Shown here: piece after piece, positions 17,545 to 26,343 of the stretch
Position numbering within the stretch: the first letter of the stretch is position 1
Layout: each line of letters opens with the position of its first letter
Source: an uncultured Verrucomicrobiota bacterium
GTDB lineage: Bacteria; Verrucomicrobiota; Kiritimatiellia; Kiritimatiellales; Tichowtungiaceae
Length of the DNA stretch: 64,000 nt
NCBI GenBank assembly: GCA_903826865.1
Contig: CAIKGD010000083.1
Coordinates: 1 to 64,000, forward strand
Direction: 5' to 3'
The notes under the pieces: generated by a model
Database searches by the model: none
The model's input: only the letters and a program-made list of their open reading frames with translations
What the model was told of the DNA's origin: nothing
Position numbers and translations under genes: made by a program

Positions 17545-18465
17545 ATGAGGGCATGGTTTTACAGATATTCTGTTGCGCTGACGGTAATAGCCGCCGGCAC
17601 GGCTTCTTCGTTTTCCGAGAATCTGGACGCCGCGCTGGAGTCTCAGAAAAAAAAGGCGCAGAGCCGTGTTTACTCGGAACATGCCGTGCTGGCAGATCAT
17701 AAACTGACGGTACCGCGCAGCCCGACCGAGGAAGAAAAATCCGTTGAAAAAAAACTGCTGGAGATGGACGCGAAAGCGGACGCCCGGCCCGTTTCACTCA
17801 CGCAACCCGGGCCGGCAGCTGCAACGGTCCGGCCCGCAGAAAATAAAAACTGGCTTACTCCGGCAACACTGGATAAAGACGCCTCGCTGGCACAGCCGAA
17901 CGAACCGGACAACGCATGGCTTTTTCAGGAGCTGGACCGGCAAAAGGGACTGAAGGAGCGGGAATCCGCTGCCAAAGAAAATACGCTGGCTGAAAAACTT
18001 CTGCGCGAAAAAACGCAGCAGCAACAGCAGACCGTTTCGCCGGAGCAGGATCGCCTGAAACAATATCAGCTCGCTCCGCAAAAACTTTTCGGGATCAAGA
18101 GTAAGGATTCCGACACCTCTTCGCATATGACTCCGCGAAACGGCATACCGGATCCGTTGGCGGCGATCCGTCGAAAACCTGAAAACGAAAAGCCGGCTGC
18201 GCCGCTCCTGTTTTCACCGGAAGCGGGGAGGATTTCTCCGGCGCTGAACCGGAATCCGCTCCGGTCTGCCGGAAGCCCGGCTCCCGCCCCGAATTCCGGT
18301 TCACTGGCGGAGCTGTCCCGTCCGGTTTTTTCGCCGGTCTGGAATACTCCTGCCGCCGCACCGCTGACTCCGCTGGAGATGATCCGCAAGTCGTCACCGA
18401 TCAACCGGCCGGATCCGTTTTCGAACGACCATACGCCGCGAATCAAAACAAGCATCTGGGAATAA
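17545..18465 (+). CDS. Exported low-complexity protein of unknown function
   Basis: A 306-residue protein with a signal peptide (MRAWFYRYSVALTVIAAGTASSFS). The rest is rich in Lys, Glu, Gln, Pro and Ala, with a coiled-coil-prone middle (KGLKERESAAKENTLAEKLL) and a Pro/Ser/Asn-rich, probably disordered C-terminal half. I see no known domain. I chose the ATG at 17545 over a GTG at 17515 because it places the signal peptide at the N-terminus. It is convergent with the TPR gene, with the two stop codons directly adjacent at 18465/18466. Confidence 0.65.
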   Translation: MRAWFYRYSVALTVIAAGTASSFSENLDAALESQKKKAQSRVYSEHAVLADHKLTVPRSPTEEEKSVEKKLLEMDAKADARPVSLTQPGPAAATVRPAENKNWLTPATLDKDASLAQPNEPDNAWLFQELDRQKGLKERESAAKENTLAEKLLREKTQQQQQTVSPEQDRLKQYQLAPQKLFGIKSKDSDTSSHMTPRNGIPDPLAAIRRKPENEKPAAPLLFSPEAGRISPALNRNPLRSAGSPAPAPNSGSLAELSRPVFSPVWNTPAAAPLTPLEMIRKSSPINRPDPFSNDHTPRIKTSIWE

Positions 18466-19326
18466 CTACTTTCCGGTGTCGAGTCCCAAAAGTCTTTTGG
18501 AGGACTCGTTAGCACGCTTGATTTTGGTGTGTTGAGCTTCAAACGTGCGGATATCCGCTTCGGGGACATTCTGTTGCGACCGAAGCAGTTCAAGGGCGCA
18601 ATCGGAGGAGCGCAGAGCGTTTTCGTACAGGCCGGACACATAATAAGCTTCCGCTAACGTGTTCCACAGGGACGGCGCGTAAGGTATAATTAAAAGGGCT
18701 TCACGGGCATGGCGCACTGCCAGTTTTCCGTTTTTCATCCGGCCCCCGGTGGCATAAACCCAGGACAGATTATTATGAAGCATCGGGTTGTCCGGAAATT
18801 CAGCCGCCAGCTTTTCTAAAATCCCGGCGGCTTCTGCATAGCGCTCCATCTGGATGTAAAGCGTACTCAGGAGAAAGCGGATGTCGGCATTGCCGGGGCT
18901 GGCGTCCAGCGCTTGCAGATAGGCCCGTTCGGCTTCTTTGTATTCTTTCTCATCCACATACTGCGAACCGGCCGCCATAAGAAAAGACGTCCGCACCGCA
19001 GTCGTTCCGGAGCCTTCGCTTTCCGGAACTGCGACACCGGGCACCTGCTGGTACGCATCGGTTATCAGCGGGATAGGTTCCTGCGGAGCCTTCGGTGCCA
19101 AAAGCCCGGTTTCCGCGACCGGTCTGGGAGCTTCTCCGTATTCACCGGGAACCAGCGGAGAGGGTCCCTGCGGAACTTTTTGCGGCGCGGAATTGGTCTT
19201 TGCCGCCGTGTTCGTTACGGGGTTATACACGTCGATTACCAGCGGTGACGGGCCTGTCGGCAGGTTTTGCGCCGTCGCAAGACCGGCCGGCAGCGCCATG
19301 ATTGAAATGAAAAGCAGGTATCGCAT
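18466..19326 (-). CDS. Exported TPR-repeat protein
   Basis: A 286-residue protein with a signal peptide (MRYLLFISIMALPAGLATA). Residues about 20-100 contain three spaced copies of a PxGPSPLV-like motif (PTGPSPLVIDVY, PQGPSPLVPGEY, PQEPIPLITDAY). From about residue 110 come three to four tetratricopeptide repeats (EYKEAERAYLQALDASPGNADI, ERYAEAAGILEKLAAEFPDN). TPRs scaffold protein complexes. It is the last gene of a minus-strand run folP-cdaA-YbbR-TPR, seven bases after the YbbR gene. Confidence 0.78.
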   Translation of the reverse strand: MRYLLFISIMALPAGLATAQNLPTGPSPLVIDVYNPVTNTAAKTNSAPQKVPQGPSPLVPGEYGEAPRPVAETGLLAPKAPQEPIPLITDAYQQVPGVAVPESEGSGTTAVRTSFLMAAGSQYVDEKEYKEAERAYLQALDASPGNADIRFLLSTLYIQMERYAEAAGILEKLAAEFPDNPMLHNNLSWVYATGGRMKNGKLAVRHAREALLIIPYAPSLWNTLAEAYYVSGLYENALRSSDCALELLRSQQNVPEADIRTFEAQHTKIKRANESSKRLLGLDTGK

Positions 19327-19333
19327 AATTTTC

Positions 19334-20308
19334 TTACATTTTTTTAACGTTCACCTGCACCGCCGCCGGTTCAATCTTTTCGACTTGCAACCCGTCCGGA
19401 ACGTCGGCGCGCACAGAAGCTTCGTAGTTTGCCGGTTCGGTCATTTCCGTGCAATCAATATAAGTGTACACGTCGCCGGCATTCACAGCGGCAATCCGTT
19501 GCGGACTGCCGCGCAGCGTCACCGCCACTTTTTCAGGCCGGACTTTTATCGCCTGTGTATCATCGGAGGTCACCAGCAGGCGTATATGACTGTTTTCAAT
19601 CCGCCGGGTCGCCACCCGCTCCACCAGTGAAACTTCCGCCATGACACGCTCGGGCGAAACCGTCCACGGCTGACCGGCCGAAGCGACCGCCGCATGAGTT
19701 TTAAATGAATTATACCGCCCGTCGAGACTCACCGGCACCGTGCGCACCTGCTCCAACTCTCTCAACAGCCGTTCGGCACCGCGCACCTTAACCGAAGCAG
19801 GCTGGCAGGCGTTTTGTTCCATCTGGATGCCTTGCGGCAACTCGCCTTCAAGCACCACCTTCACCGGCAGCACCCGCTCCACCTCGCGGTCAATGGTTAC
19901 GGTTATTTCCGCCGGATCGAACTGCACCGCGTGGGCGCGGGACGGCGCTTTGACATAGCGCGGCGAAAATTTGATGGTTTGTCGCAACCGGTCGGCATGT
20001 TCGGCCATATTAATTTTCACCTCGACCTGATCACTGCTGATAAAGCGAATGTCGTCGCGCGAGCCGCGGAACCGGATACTGACCGCATCGGTCGACCGGT
20101 CTAAAACCGCCCGACCCTCTCCGGCGGTAACGGTAACGGGAATGTCCGCCACCACCACCTCGAAGCTGGTGTTTTCACGGACGGTCTGCCAGACCGCGAA
20201 CGCCAGCACCAGACAGAGCAGCTTCATCAGCCAGTTACGGCTCAGTACCGGCCGGAGAGCCGTCAGCCGGGATAAAAATTCCGGCGGTTTTATGCCCGGC
20301 TTACTCAT
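19334..20308 (-). CDS. YbbR-domain protein (CdaR-like)
   Basis: A 324-residue protein with one N-terminal membrane helix (LMKLLCLVLAFAVWQTV) and an extracytoplasmic region made of about four YbbR repeats (for example VVVADIPVTVT, LPVKVVLEGELPQGIQ, TVPVSLDGRY). In Firmicutes the YbbR protein CdaR binds and tunes the diadenylate cyclase CdaA; here it directly follows cdaA with an 8-base overlap, so the same partnership is likely. The ATG at 20308 (MSKPGIKPPEF) was chosen; an upstream start would add five residues. Confidence 0.85.
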   Translation of the reverse strand: MSKPGIKPPEFLSRLTALRPVLSRNWLMKLLCLVLAFAVWQTVRENTSFEVVVADIPVTVTAGEGRAVLDRSTDAVSIRFRGSRDDIRFISSDQVEVKINMAEHADRLRQTIKFSPRYVKAPSRAHAVQFDPAEITVTIDREVERVLPVKVVLEGELPQGIQMEQNACQPASVKVRGAERLLRELEQVRTVPVSLDGRYNSFKTHAAVASAGQPWTVSPERVMAEVSLVERVATRRIENSHIRLLVTSDDTQAIKVRPEKVAVTLRGSPQRIAAVNAGDVYTYIDCTEMTEPANYEASVRADVPDGLQVEKIEPAAVQVNVKKM

Positions 20309-21146
20309 CCGGGGTCTCCTCAAAAATAAAATTCGTCCGCCCGTCTTCGTCCTTTTTTCGGCGGCGGGCCATCTGCCGCAGGCCGCCGGATTCGCGGCCG
20401 AGGAATGAAGTCAGCGCACGGCGCAGACGCGGCCCGTCAAATCCGCGCTTGAGGTGTCCGTTGTAGGCCACGGAAATGATGCCGGTCTCTTCTGAAACCA
20501 CAATCACCAGCGTATCCGTCTCCTCCGTTAAGCCGATGGCTGCGCGGTGCCGCGTGCCGAGATCGCTCGTCAGATCATCCGCCTGCGTCAGAGGGAAAAC
20601 GCACCCGGCGGCGGCGATGCGGTCTTCGCTGATAATCACGCCGCCATCGTGCAGCGGCGTGCCGGGATAAAAAATAGAAGCCAGCAGTTCCGCGCTCACC
20701 TCGCTGTTCATCGCCGTCCCGGTATCCTGAATCCCGCGCGTTTCCATTTCGCGCTCTATTGCAATCAGCGCGCCGGTTTTACGGGCGGCCAGCAGCAGCA
20801 CCGCATCGGCAACCGGATCGGCCAGTGCTCGGCGTGCCTTGCTCACCGTAAAATTGCCCTGCCGCCCGAGCCGCGCCAGCGCGCGCCGGATTTCCGGCTG
20901 AAAGATCACGATCAGCGCGAGCGCGAGATAAACCATCAGCTTCTGCAGCAGCCAGTTGAGAATCAGCAGATTGGTAAATTTGGTAATCACCATCAGGAAT
21001 GTGAGAATAATGGCCAGTCCGGTCAGAATAGCCGCGCCGCGCGTACCGCGGAAAAACTTCACCAGAAAATAGAAAATGACCGCGAGAATCAGAATCTCGA
21101 TCATCCCGGTCACGCCGGGATATTCAATACTGTGCAGCCAGTTCAT
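20301..21146 (-). CDS. cdaA: Diadenylate cyclase CdaA (c-di-AMP synthase)
   Basis: Membrane-bound DisA_N-family enzyme that makes the second messenger c-di-AMP from two ATP. Three N-terminal membrane helices (about residues 15-85) are followed by the cyclase domain with the two diagnostic motifs LHDGGVII (DGA-type) and GTRHRAAIG (RHR). The product is 281 residues from the ATG at 21146. It sits between folP, whose end it overlaps, and the YbbR gene. c-di-AMP controls potassium uptake in many bacteria, and this window also has a kdp operon, but no direct link is visible in the sequence. Confidence 0.92.
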   Translation of the reverse strand: MNWLHSIEYPGVTGMIEILILAVIFYFLVKFFRGTRGAAILTGLAIILTFLMVITKFTNLLILNWLLQKLMVYLALALIVIFQPEIRRALARLGRQGNFTVSKARRALADPVADAVLLLAARKTGALIAIEREMETRGIQDTGTAMNSEVSAELLASIFYPGTPLHDGGVIISEDRIAAAGCVFPLTQADDLTSDLGTRHRAAIGLTEETDTLVIVVSEETGIISVAYNGHLKRGFDGPRLRRALTSFLGRESGGLRQMARRRKKDEDGRTNFIFEETPDE

Positions 21147-22002
21147 TGGTTCGGAGTGTATCCACAAGCCGCGCCGCATCGCAAGATTCCTTTACGTCAT
21201 GCACCCGCAGAATCTGTGCGCCGCGCAGAATTGAAAACGCCGCCACCGCCAGCGAACCGGCCAGCCGTCCGTCCGGTCCGCCGCCGAGCATCCGTCCGAT
21301 AAAACCCTTGCGGCTCGCTCCGATCAGCACCGGACGGCCCGCCGCCGCCAGCGCCTGAATCCCGTTCAGCAAAGCCAGATTATGTTCGTCCGTCTTGCCG
21401 AACCCGATGCCCGGATCGAGCGTTATCTGTTCCGGCGCAATGCCGCCCGCCACCGCGAACGCCATCCGCTCCTCCAGAAAGTTCCGGACATCGGAAACAA
21501 CATCGGCGTAGCGCGGATCGTTCTGCATGGTTTCCGGCGTTCCGAGCATATGCATCAGCACCAGCCCCGCGCCGGTTTCCGCCGCAACCGCCGCCATGCC
21601 GGGATCGGCCAGCGCCGAGATGTCGTTGATAATATCCGCACCGGCGGCAATGGCCGCACGGGCAACTTCCGCTTTCCTGGTATCGATCGAAATCAGCACA
21701 TCCGTTTTCTCGCGGAGTTCTCTAATGACCGGAACCGTCCGCGCCATTTCTTCCGCCGCAGGGACAGGTTTAGCTCCCGGCCGGGTGGACTCGCCGCCGA
21801 TGTCGATAATGTCCGCGCCTTCTGCGACCATTTGAAGACCGCGCGCCACCGCGGTTTCCAAAGCTTGAAACTTTCCGCCGTCCGAAAACGAATCCGGCGT
21901 TACATTCAGAATGCCCATAATCAGCGTTTTCTGCCCACAGACGACTTCCCGTCCCCGGCAGCGCCAAATTATCTGTGTTTTTCCAATCATCGGAAAAACC
22001 AT
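21124..22002 (-). CDS. folP: Dihydropteroate synthase
   Basis: Folate-pathway TIM-barrel enzyme joining p-aminobenzoate to the pterin pyrophosphate; the sulfonamide target. Signatures are ILNVTPDSFSDGGKF (pterin loop), DIGGESTRPGAKPV, ISIDTRKAEV and LIGASRKGFIG. The 292-residue length is normal. Two close start codons exist (22002 and 21990). It leads the folP-cdaA-YbbR-TPR run, and its 3' end overlaps cdaA. It is divergent from the ABC exporter pair. Confidence 0.93.
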   Translation of the reverse strand: MVFPMIGKTQIIWRCRGREVVCGQKTLIMGILNVTPDSFSDGGKFQALETAVARGLQMVAEGADIIDIGGESTRPGAKPVPAAEEMARTVPVIRELREKTDVLISIDTRKAEVARAAIAAGADIINDISALADPGMAAVAAETGAGLVLMHMLGTPETMQNDPRYADVVSDVRNFLEERMAFAVAGGIAPEQITLDPGIGFGKTDEHNLALLNGIQALAAAGRPVLIGASRKGFIGRMLGGGPDGRLAGSLAVAAFSILRGAQILRVHDVKESCDAARLVDTLRTNELAAQY

Positions 22003-22021
22003 ACGCCGTTTTTTCTGAACA

Positions 22022-23827
22022 TTGGAAACGAAATCGTCTGCGCTTGTATTCCGGGGCGGAGTCTTTAACTTTGAGGAGTTGAACTCAAACCCCGTCAGCC
22101 TGAAGAACTACATCGCGGCGCATAAGGCCGAAATTGCGCTGACTTGCGTATGCGTGCTGGTGACGGTGGGCGTCAACCTGATCATGCCCTATCTGATGCG
22201 GCTGGCCATTGACGGGCTGACCGGCGGTACGCTGACGCACGCCGAACTGTGGCGCTATGTCCTGATCTATGCCGGTCTGGCTGTTTTTTCCGTCTGGTTC
22301 GCGCGGCAGCTGCGCGCCATTCCGCTCAAGCTTTCGCACAAAGTCGAATACGATGTGCGCCGCGATCTCTTCGCCCATCTGACGCGGCTCGATGCGGAAT
22401 TCTTCCGCAAGGAACGCACCGGCGATCTGATGACTCGCATGTCGTCCGATCTGACGATTGTGACCGATGCCATCGGTCAGGGTCTGCTGCAAGGACTGCG
22501 CACTATCGCGGCCCTGCTGTTCGCTTCAATCGTCATGGTCTGGATTGACGCCAACCTTGCCTTGCTGATTTTTTCGCTCTATCTGCCGATTATCATTTTC
22601 TTTTTTCTGGTGCTCAACGTAATGCGTGACCGGCAGAAGGTGCTGCAGGAGCAGGTCTCCGAGGTCTCCAACTTCGCGCAGGAGAGTTTTTCCGGCATCC
22701 GCTGCATCAAAGGATTTGCTCTCGAAAAACGTCGCAGCGGATTTTTTGACCTGCTGAACCGCGGACTGATCCGCAAAACGCTCCAGCTGCAAACCGCCCG
22801 TCAGCTCCTCTGGCCGCTGATGGCGTTCTGGTTCAGTATCGGTACGCTGTTCCTGCTGTATGTCGGCGGCCGACAGGTAATCCGCGGCACCGTCAGCGTC
22901 GGGGTGGTTGTGCAGTTTCTTCAGTATCTGCTTTATATGCAGTGGCCGCTGCTGTCGCTGAGCTGGACGCTGAGTCTGCTGCAGCGCGGCCGGGTCAGCT
23001 GGCAGCGGATTCTGGAACTCTTCCGCCGCAAACCGAAGATTGCCGATTCCGCAGAAACCGATTCCGGTATCACCGGACTGGACGGCTCGATTGAATGGCG
23101 CGATGTCTCGCTTGAGATCGACGGGGCCCGCCGCCTGCACAACATCAGCCTGAGTGTCCCGCCCGGAAAAACGATCGGCATCACCGGGCCGACCGGCTGC
23201 GGTAAAACTCTGCTGGTTTCGCTGGTGGCCCGCCTGATGGATGTCACCGAAGGAACGCTGAAGGTCGGCGGTCATCCCGTCCGCACTATTCCGCTCGATG
23301 TGCTGCGCCGCCATATCGGCTTCGCCGCGCAGGAGCCGGTGCTTTTTTCGCGGACGCTGGAACACAACATTGCCTTCGGCCTCAATGCGCCCGGTCAGGA
23401 GACGGTTGACTGGGCGGCGGATATCGCGCATCTGAACGGCGATATCGCCGGGTTCCCGGAGCACTATCAAACCGTGCTCGGGGAACGCGGCGTCACGCTG
23501 TCCGGCGGACAGCGGCAGCGCACCTCGATCAGCCGCGCCGTTGCGCGCCGCCCGCAGATTCTGATTCTGGATGACGTGCTCTCCGCCGTCGATACACAGA
23601 CCGAGGCCGCCATTATGGCCAAACTCCAGCCGGTGATGAAAAACCGCACCTGCCTGTTTGTCAGCCACCGCGTTTCCACGCTGCGCTACACCGACGAAAT
23701 CATCGTGATCGAAGAGGGCCGCATCACCCGGCGCGGCACGCACGATGAACTCGTGCGGCAGCCCGGTTATTATTCCGAACTCAACACCCTGCAGCAGCTT
23801 CAACAGAAGCTGGAGGAGGGTTCATGA
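22022..23827 (+). CDS. ABC exporter half-transporter, degenerate-site subunit
   Basis: A type IV ABC exporter half (about 600 residues) with six membrane helices and a C-terminal nucleotide-binding domain. Walker A is GPTGCGKT, the signature LSGGQRQR, and the H-loop SHRVST. Walker B reads ILILDDVLSAVD, so the catalytic Glu is replaced by Asp. That is typical of the degenerate-site partner in heterodimeric exporters such as TM287/288 or BmrCD. No in-frame ATG precedes the first helix; the start is a TTG at 22022 or a TTG near 22079, so it is uncertain. The second subunit overlaps by ATGA. Confidence 0.88.
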   Translation: METKSSALVFRGGVFNFEELNSNPVSLKNYIAAHKAEIALTCVCVLVTVGVNLIMPYLMRLAIDGLTGGTLTHAELWRYVLIYAGLAVFSVWFARQLRAIPLKLSHKVEYDVRRDLFAHLTRLDAEFFRKERTGDLMTRMSSDLTIVTDAIGQGLLQGLRTIAALLFASIVMVWIDANLALLIFSLYLPIIIFFFLVLNVMRDRQKVLQEQVSEVSNFAQESFSGIRCIKGFALEKRRSGFFDLLNRGLIRKTLQLQTARQLLWPLMAFWFSIGTLFLLYVGGRQVIRGTVSVGVVVQFLQYLLYMQWPLLSLSWTLSLLQRGRVSWQRILELFRRKPKIADSAETDSGITGLDGSIEWRDVSLEIDGARRLHNISLSVPPGKTIGITGPTGCGKTLLVSLVARLMDVTEGTLKVGGHPVRTIPLDVLRRHIGFAAQEPVLFSRTLEHNIAFGLNAPGQETVDWAADIAHLNGDIAGFPEHYQTVLGERGVTLSGGQRQRTSISRAVARRPQILILDDVLSAVDTQTEAAIMAKLQPVMKNRTCLFVSHRVSTLRYTDEIIVIEEGRITRRGTHDELVRQPGYYSELNTLQQLQQKLEEGS

Positions 23828-25602
23828 GAACGGACACCCAGCCGAAACGCCATCTTGCGCGGCGATTATTACTTTATGCGCTGCCCTACCGGCGCAGCCT
23901 GCTGGTTTCACTGGTTTTAATTCTGGCGGTCTCCGTTCTGATCAACTATCTGCCGGTGCTGATCAAACAGCTGACCGATTTCTGCCTGCTGGATACCGCC
24001 GCATCCGCCGAGGTCCGGCTCGACCGGCTTGCGCATATCAGCCTGATCTACCTGATCATCGCCGTGGTTGGCTACGTGCTGCGCTACCTGCAGGGCATGC
24101 TGACTGCGTGGATCGGCCAGCGCATCATCTACGACTTGCGCATGGCCGTGTTTAAAAAAGCACTGCGCATGCAACAGGCGTGGTTTGACCGCATGCCGGT
24201 CGGAACCCTGATTACCCGGGTCACCTCCGACATCGAGCGGCTGGAGAATTTTGTTACAGAAGGCGTGGTCGGCACCGTCGCGGATCTGTTCATGCTGCTC
24301 GGCATCATGGGCTACATGGTCGTAATCAGTCCGCGGCTTTCGGCCGTTCTCTTCGCTTTGCTTCCGCCGCTCTTCGCGCTGCTCGTCCTCGTCAACCGCG
24401 GATTGCGCGAGGCCAACCGGCAAATCCGCAAGCGGCAGGCCGCGCTGAATGCGCTGCTGCAGGAAGATATCACCGGCATGCCCACCATCCAGCTTTTCAA
24501 CCGCGAGCCGACGGCCAAGACCGATTTCGACGCGCACAACACCGGCCTGCGCGCTGCACACTTTGAGGAAGTCCGCTGGTTCAGCATTTACTTCCCCGTT
24601 ATTGAAACCGGTCAGGCTCTGGCCATCGCCGTCATTCTGGGTGCCGGAGGCTGGTGGCTTTTGCATGGCGTCAGTATGCTGACCATCGGGGTTCTTATTG
24701 CTTTCCTCGCCTACATCCGCGACTTCTTCCGCCCGCTCGGCTCGCTCTCCGACAAGGCCGGCGCGTTTCAAGTGGCCATGGCTTCCGCCGAACGCATCTT
24801 TGAACTGATGGACACGCCCGAAACCAACCTGGATCCTGACCGTCCCGTGCCCGGCGGCGGCATTGGCGGTACGATTGCATTTGAAAATGTCTGGTTCGCT
24901 TACGAAAAAGAAAACTGGGTGCTCAAAGACCTCAGCTTCTCGGTCGAACCCGGACAGGTGCTTGCTGTTGTCGGCGCAACCGGCGCGGGCAAGAGCACCA
25001 TCATCAACCTCATCGGACGCTTCTACGACGTGCAGCGCGGACGCGTCACCATCGGCGGAACCGACGTGCGCGACTTCAGTAAAGCCGACCTGCGCAGCCG
25101 CATCGGCTATATCTTTCAGGAGCCGTTTCTCTTCGCCGGTTCCGTTGCCGACAATATTTCTCTGCTCAATTCAGGACTGACACGCGAGGACATCGTCCGC
25201 GCGGCGCAGTCCGTCAACGCGCATAAATTTATCAGCGTTCTGCCCGCCGGATACGCCACGATCCTCAACGAGCGCGGCGGCGGACTTTCGCTCGGTCAGA
25301 AGCAGCTGATCGTCATGGCCCGCACACTGGCGCAGAATCCCGAACTGCTTTTCGTCCTCGACGAAGCCACCGCCAACGTCGACACCGCCACGGAAGTGCT
25401 CATTCAGGATGCGCTCGGAAAACTGATGAGAAACCGCACCAGCATCGTCATCGCCCACCGTCTGTCCACCATCCGTTACGCCGACCGCATTCTGGTTATG
25501 CGCCACGGTGAACTCATTGACTCCGGCACGCACGACGAACTGATGGCCCGCGCCGGCTACTACCGCCAGCTCTACGAACTGCTCCGGCAAGCTCCGGTAT
25601 AA
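23824..25602 (+). CDS. ABC exporter half-transporter, canonical subunit
   Basis: A 592-residue MsbA/LmrA-type half-transporter. Six membrane helices occupy about residues 15-310. The nucleotide-binding domain has Walker A GATGAGKS, a signature reading LSLGQKQ instead of LSGGQ, Walker B LLFVLDEATANVD with the catalytic Glu, and H-loop AHRLST. It starts four bases inside the preceding gene (ATGA) with GGAGG upstream, so the two subunits are made together. The intact Glu here and Asp in the partner fit an asymmetric heterodimer. The cargo (lipid, peptide or drug) cannot be told. Confidence 0.9.
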   Translation: MRTDTQPKRHLARRLLLYALPYRRSLLVSLVLILAVSVLINYLPVLIKQLTDFCLLDTAASAEVRLDRLAHISLIYLIIAVVGYVLRYLQGMLTAWIGQRIIYDLRMAVFKKALRMQQAWFDRMPVGTLITRVTSDIERLENFVTEGVVGTVADLFMLLGIMGYMVVISPRLSAVLFALLPPLFALLVLVNRGLREANRQIRKRQAALNALLQEDITGMPTIQLFNREPTAKTDFDAHNTGLRAAHFEEVRWFSIYFPVIETGQALAIAVILGAGGWWLLHGVSMLTIGVLIAFLAYIRDFFRPLGSLSDKAGAFQVAMASAERIFELMDTPETNLDPDRPVPGGGIGGTIAFENVWFAYEKENWVLKDLSFSVEPGQVLAVVGATGAGKSTIINLIGRFYDVQRGRVTIGGTDVRDFSKADLRSRIGYIFQEPFLFAGSVADNISLLNSGLTREDIVRAAQSVNAHKFISVLPAGYATILNERGGGLSLGQKQLIVMARTLAQNPELLFVLDEATANVDTATEVLIQDALGKLMRNRTSIVIAHRLSTIRYADRILVMRHGELIDSGTHDELMARAGYYRQLYELLRQAPV

Positions 25603-25670
25603 TAACGGCGTTATCTGCCTGACAATAAAGGCGGCGTTTCCTAATGTGCAGACAGAAGAGGAAACACATT

Positions 25671-26153
25671 ATGTTTACACCGGAGCATCTGCATGTCGCA
25701 TTAAATCACGCCGCCCTGATCGGGCTGGCCGTCGCCATCATTCCGCTGCTGATCGGCCTGATTCGCAAAGACCGGGGCGCGCTGCTTTCCGGCCTGCTGA
25801 TTGTTCTGATTTGCGGCCTCAGCATTCCCGTCGTTATGGAAACCGGCGAAGGCGCCGCCGAACGGCTGGCAACCGGCGAGGCCGGAGTCCAAATGGATAA
25901 CGGCGCGGCGGTTTTTCTGGAACAGCACGAAGAGCGGGCCGAGGTGACTGCTGTTTTTGTTTATATCGCTGCAGCCATTGCCGCAATCGGCCTGCTGATT
26001 ATGCGGTTCGCGCCGGCCTATCAGTACAACGCCGCCGCCGTGTTGCTGGCCGCCTGCATCATTTGTACGGCGCTGCTGATTTGGACCGCCGAAGCCGGCG
26101 GACGTATCCGTCATCTCGAATTCCGCCCCGCGACATCCCGCGCCGCGCCGTAA
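25671..26153 (+). CDS. Small membrane protein with four predicted helices
   Basis: A 160-residue protein with four predicted membrane helices arranged two plus two around a central polar loop (GEGAAERLATGEAGVQMDNG). The size, helix spacing and the closing GGRIRHLEF resemble DUF2231-type predicted membrane proteins, but I cannot confirm this. His residues near helix 1 (HLHVALNHAAL) and in the loop (EQHEERAE) could bind metal or haem. AGAGGAAA stands upstream of the ATG at 25671; an ATG at 25644 would add nine residues. Its neighbours are the ABC exporter pair and dnaE. Confidence 0.68.
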   Translation: MFTPEHLHVALNHAALIGLAVAIIPLLIGLIRKDRGALLSGLLIVLICGLSIPVVMETGEGAAERLATGEAGVQMDNGAAVFLEQHEERAEVTAVFVYIAAAIAAIGLLIMRFAPAYQYNAAAVLLAACIICTALLIWTAEAGGRIRHLEFRPATSRAAP

Positions 26154-26244
26154 ATTTCCGCCGTTGCCGCCTTGGCGGCGCTCACGGAACTTTTCCCGGT
26201 TTTCTGAGGCAGACGCAGGAATTTTCAGGCGGGGAAGTTGTTGA

Positions 26245-26294
26245 TTTTCCAAGGGTTGGAAAAATTTCCGGCCGTTTTTCCAGCCGTTGGAAAA
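26245..26294. repeat. Tandem TTTTCCA-N5-TGGAAAA palindromes upstream of dnaE
   Basis: Two copies with identical seven-base arms lie at 26245-26263 (spacer AGGGT) and 26276-26294 (spacer GCCGT), 31 bases apart centre to centre, or three helical turns. They end 49 bases before the dnaE start. Related copies occur at 39734-39750 and 63955-63971. The even spacing looks like paired protein-binding sites, but a transposable repeat is also possible. Confidence 0.7.
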
Positions 26295-26343
26295 CTCCGG
26301 TCTTTCCCCGGCGGGCGGGATGGGTAATATGGGCGGCCTGACC

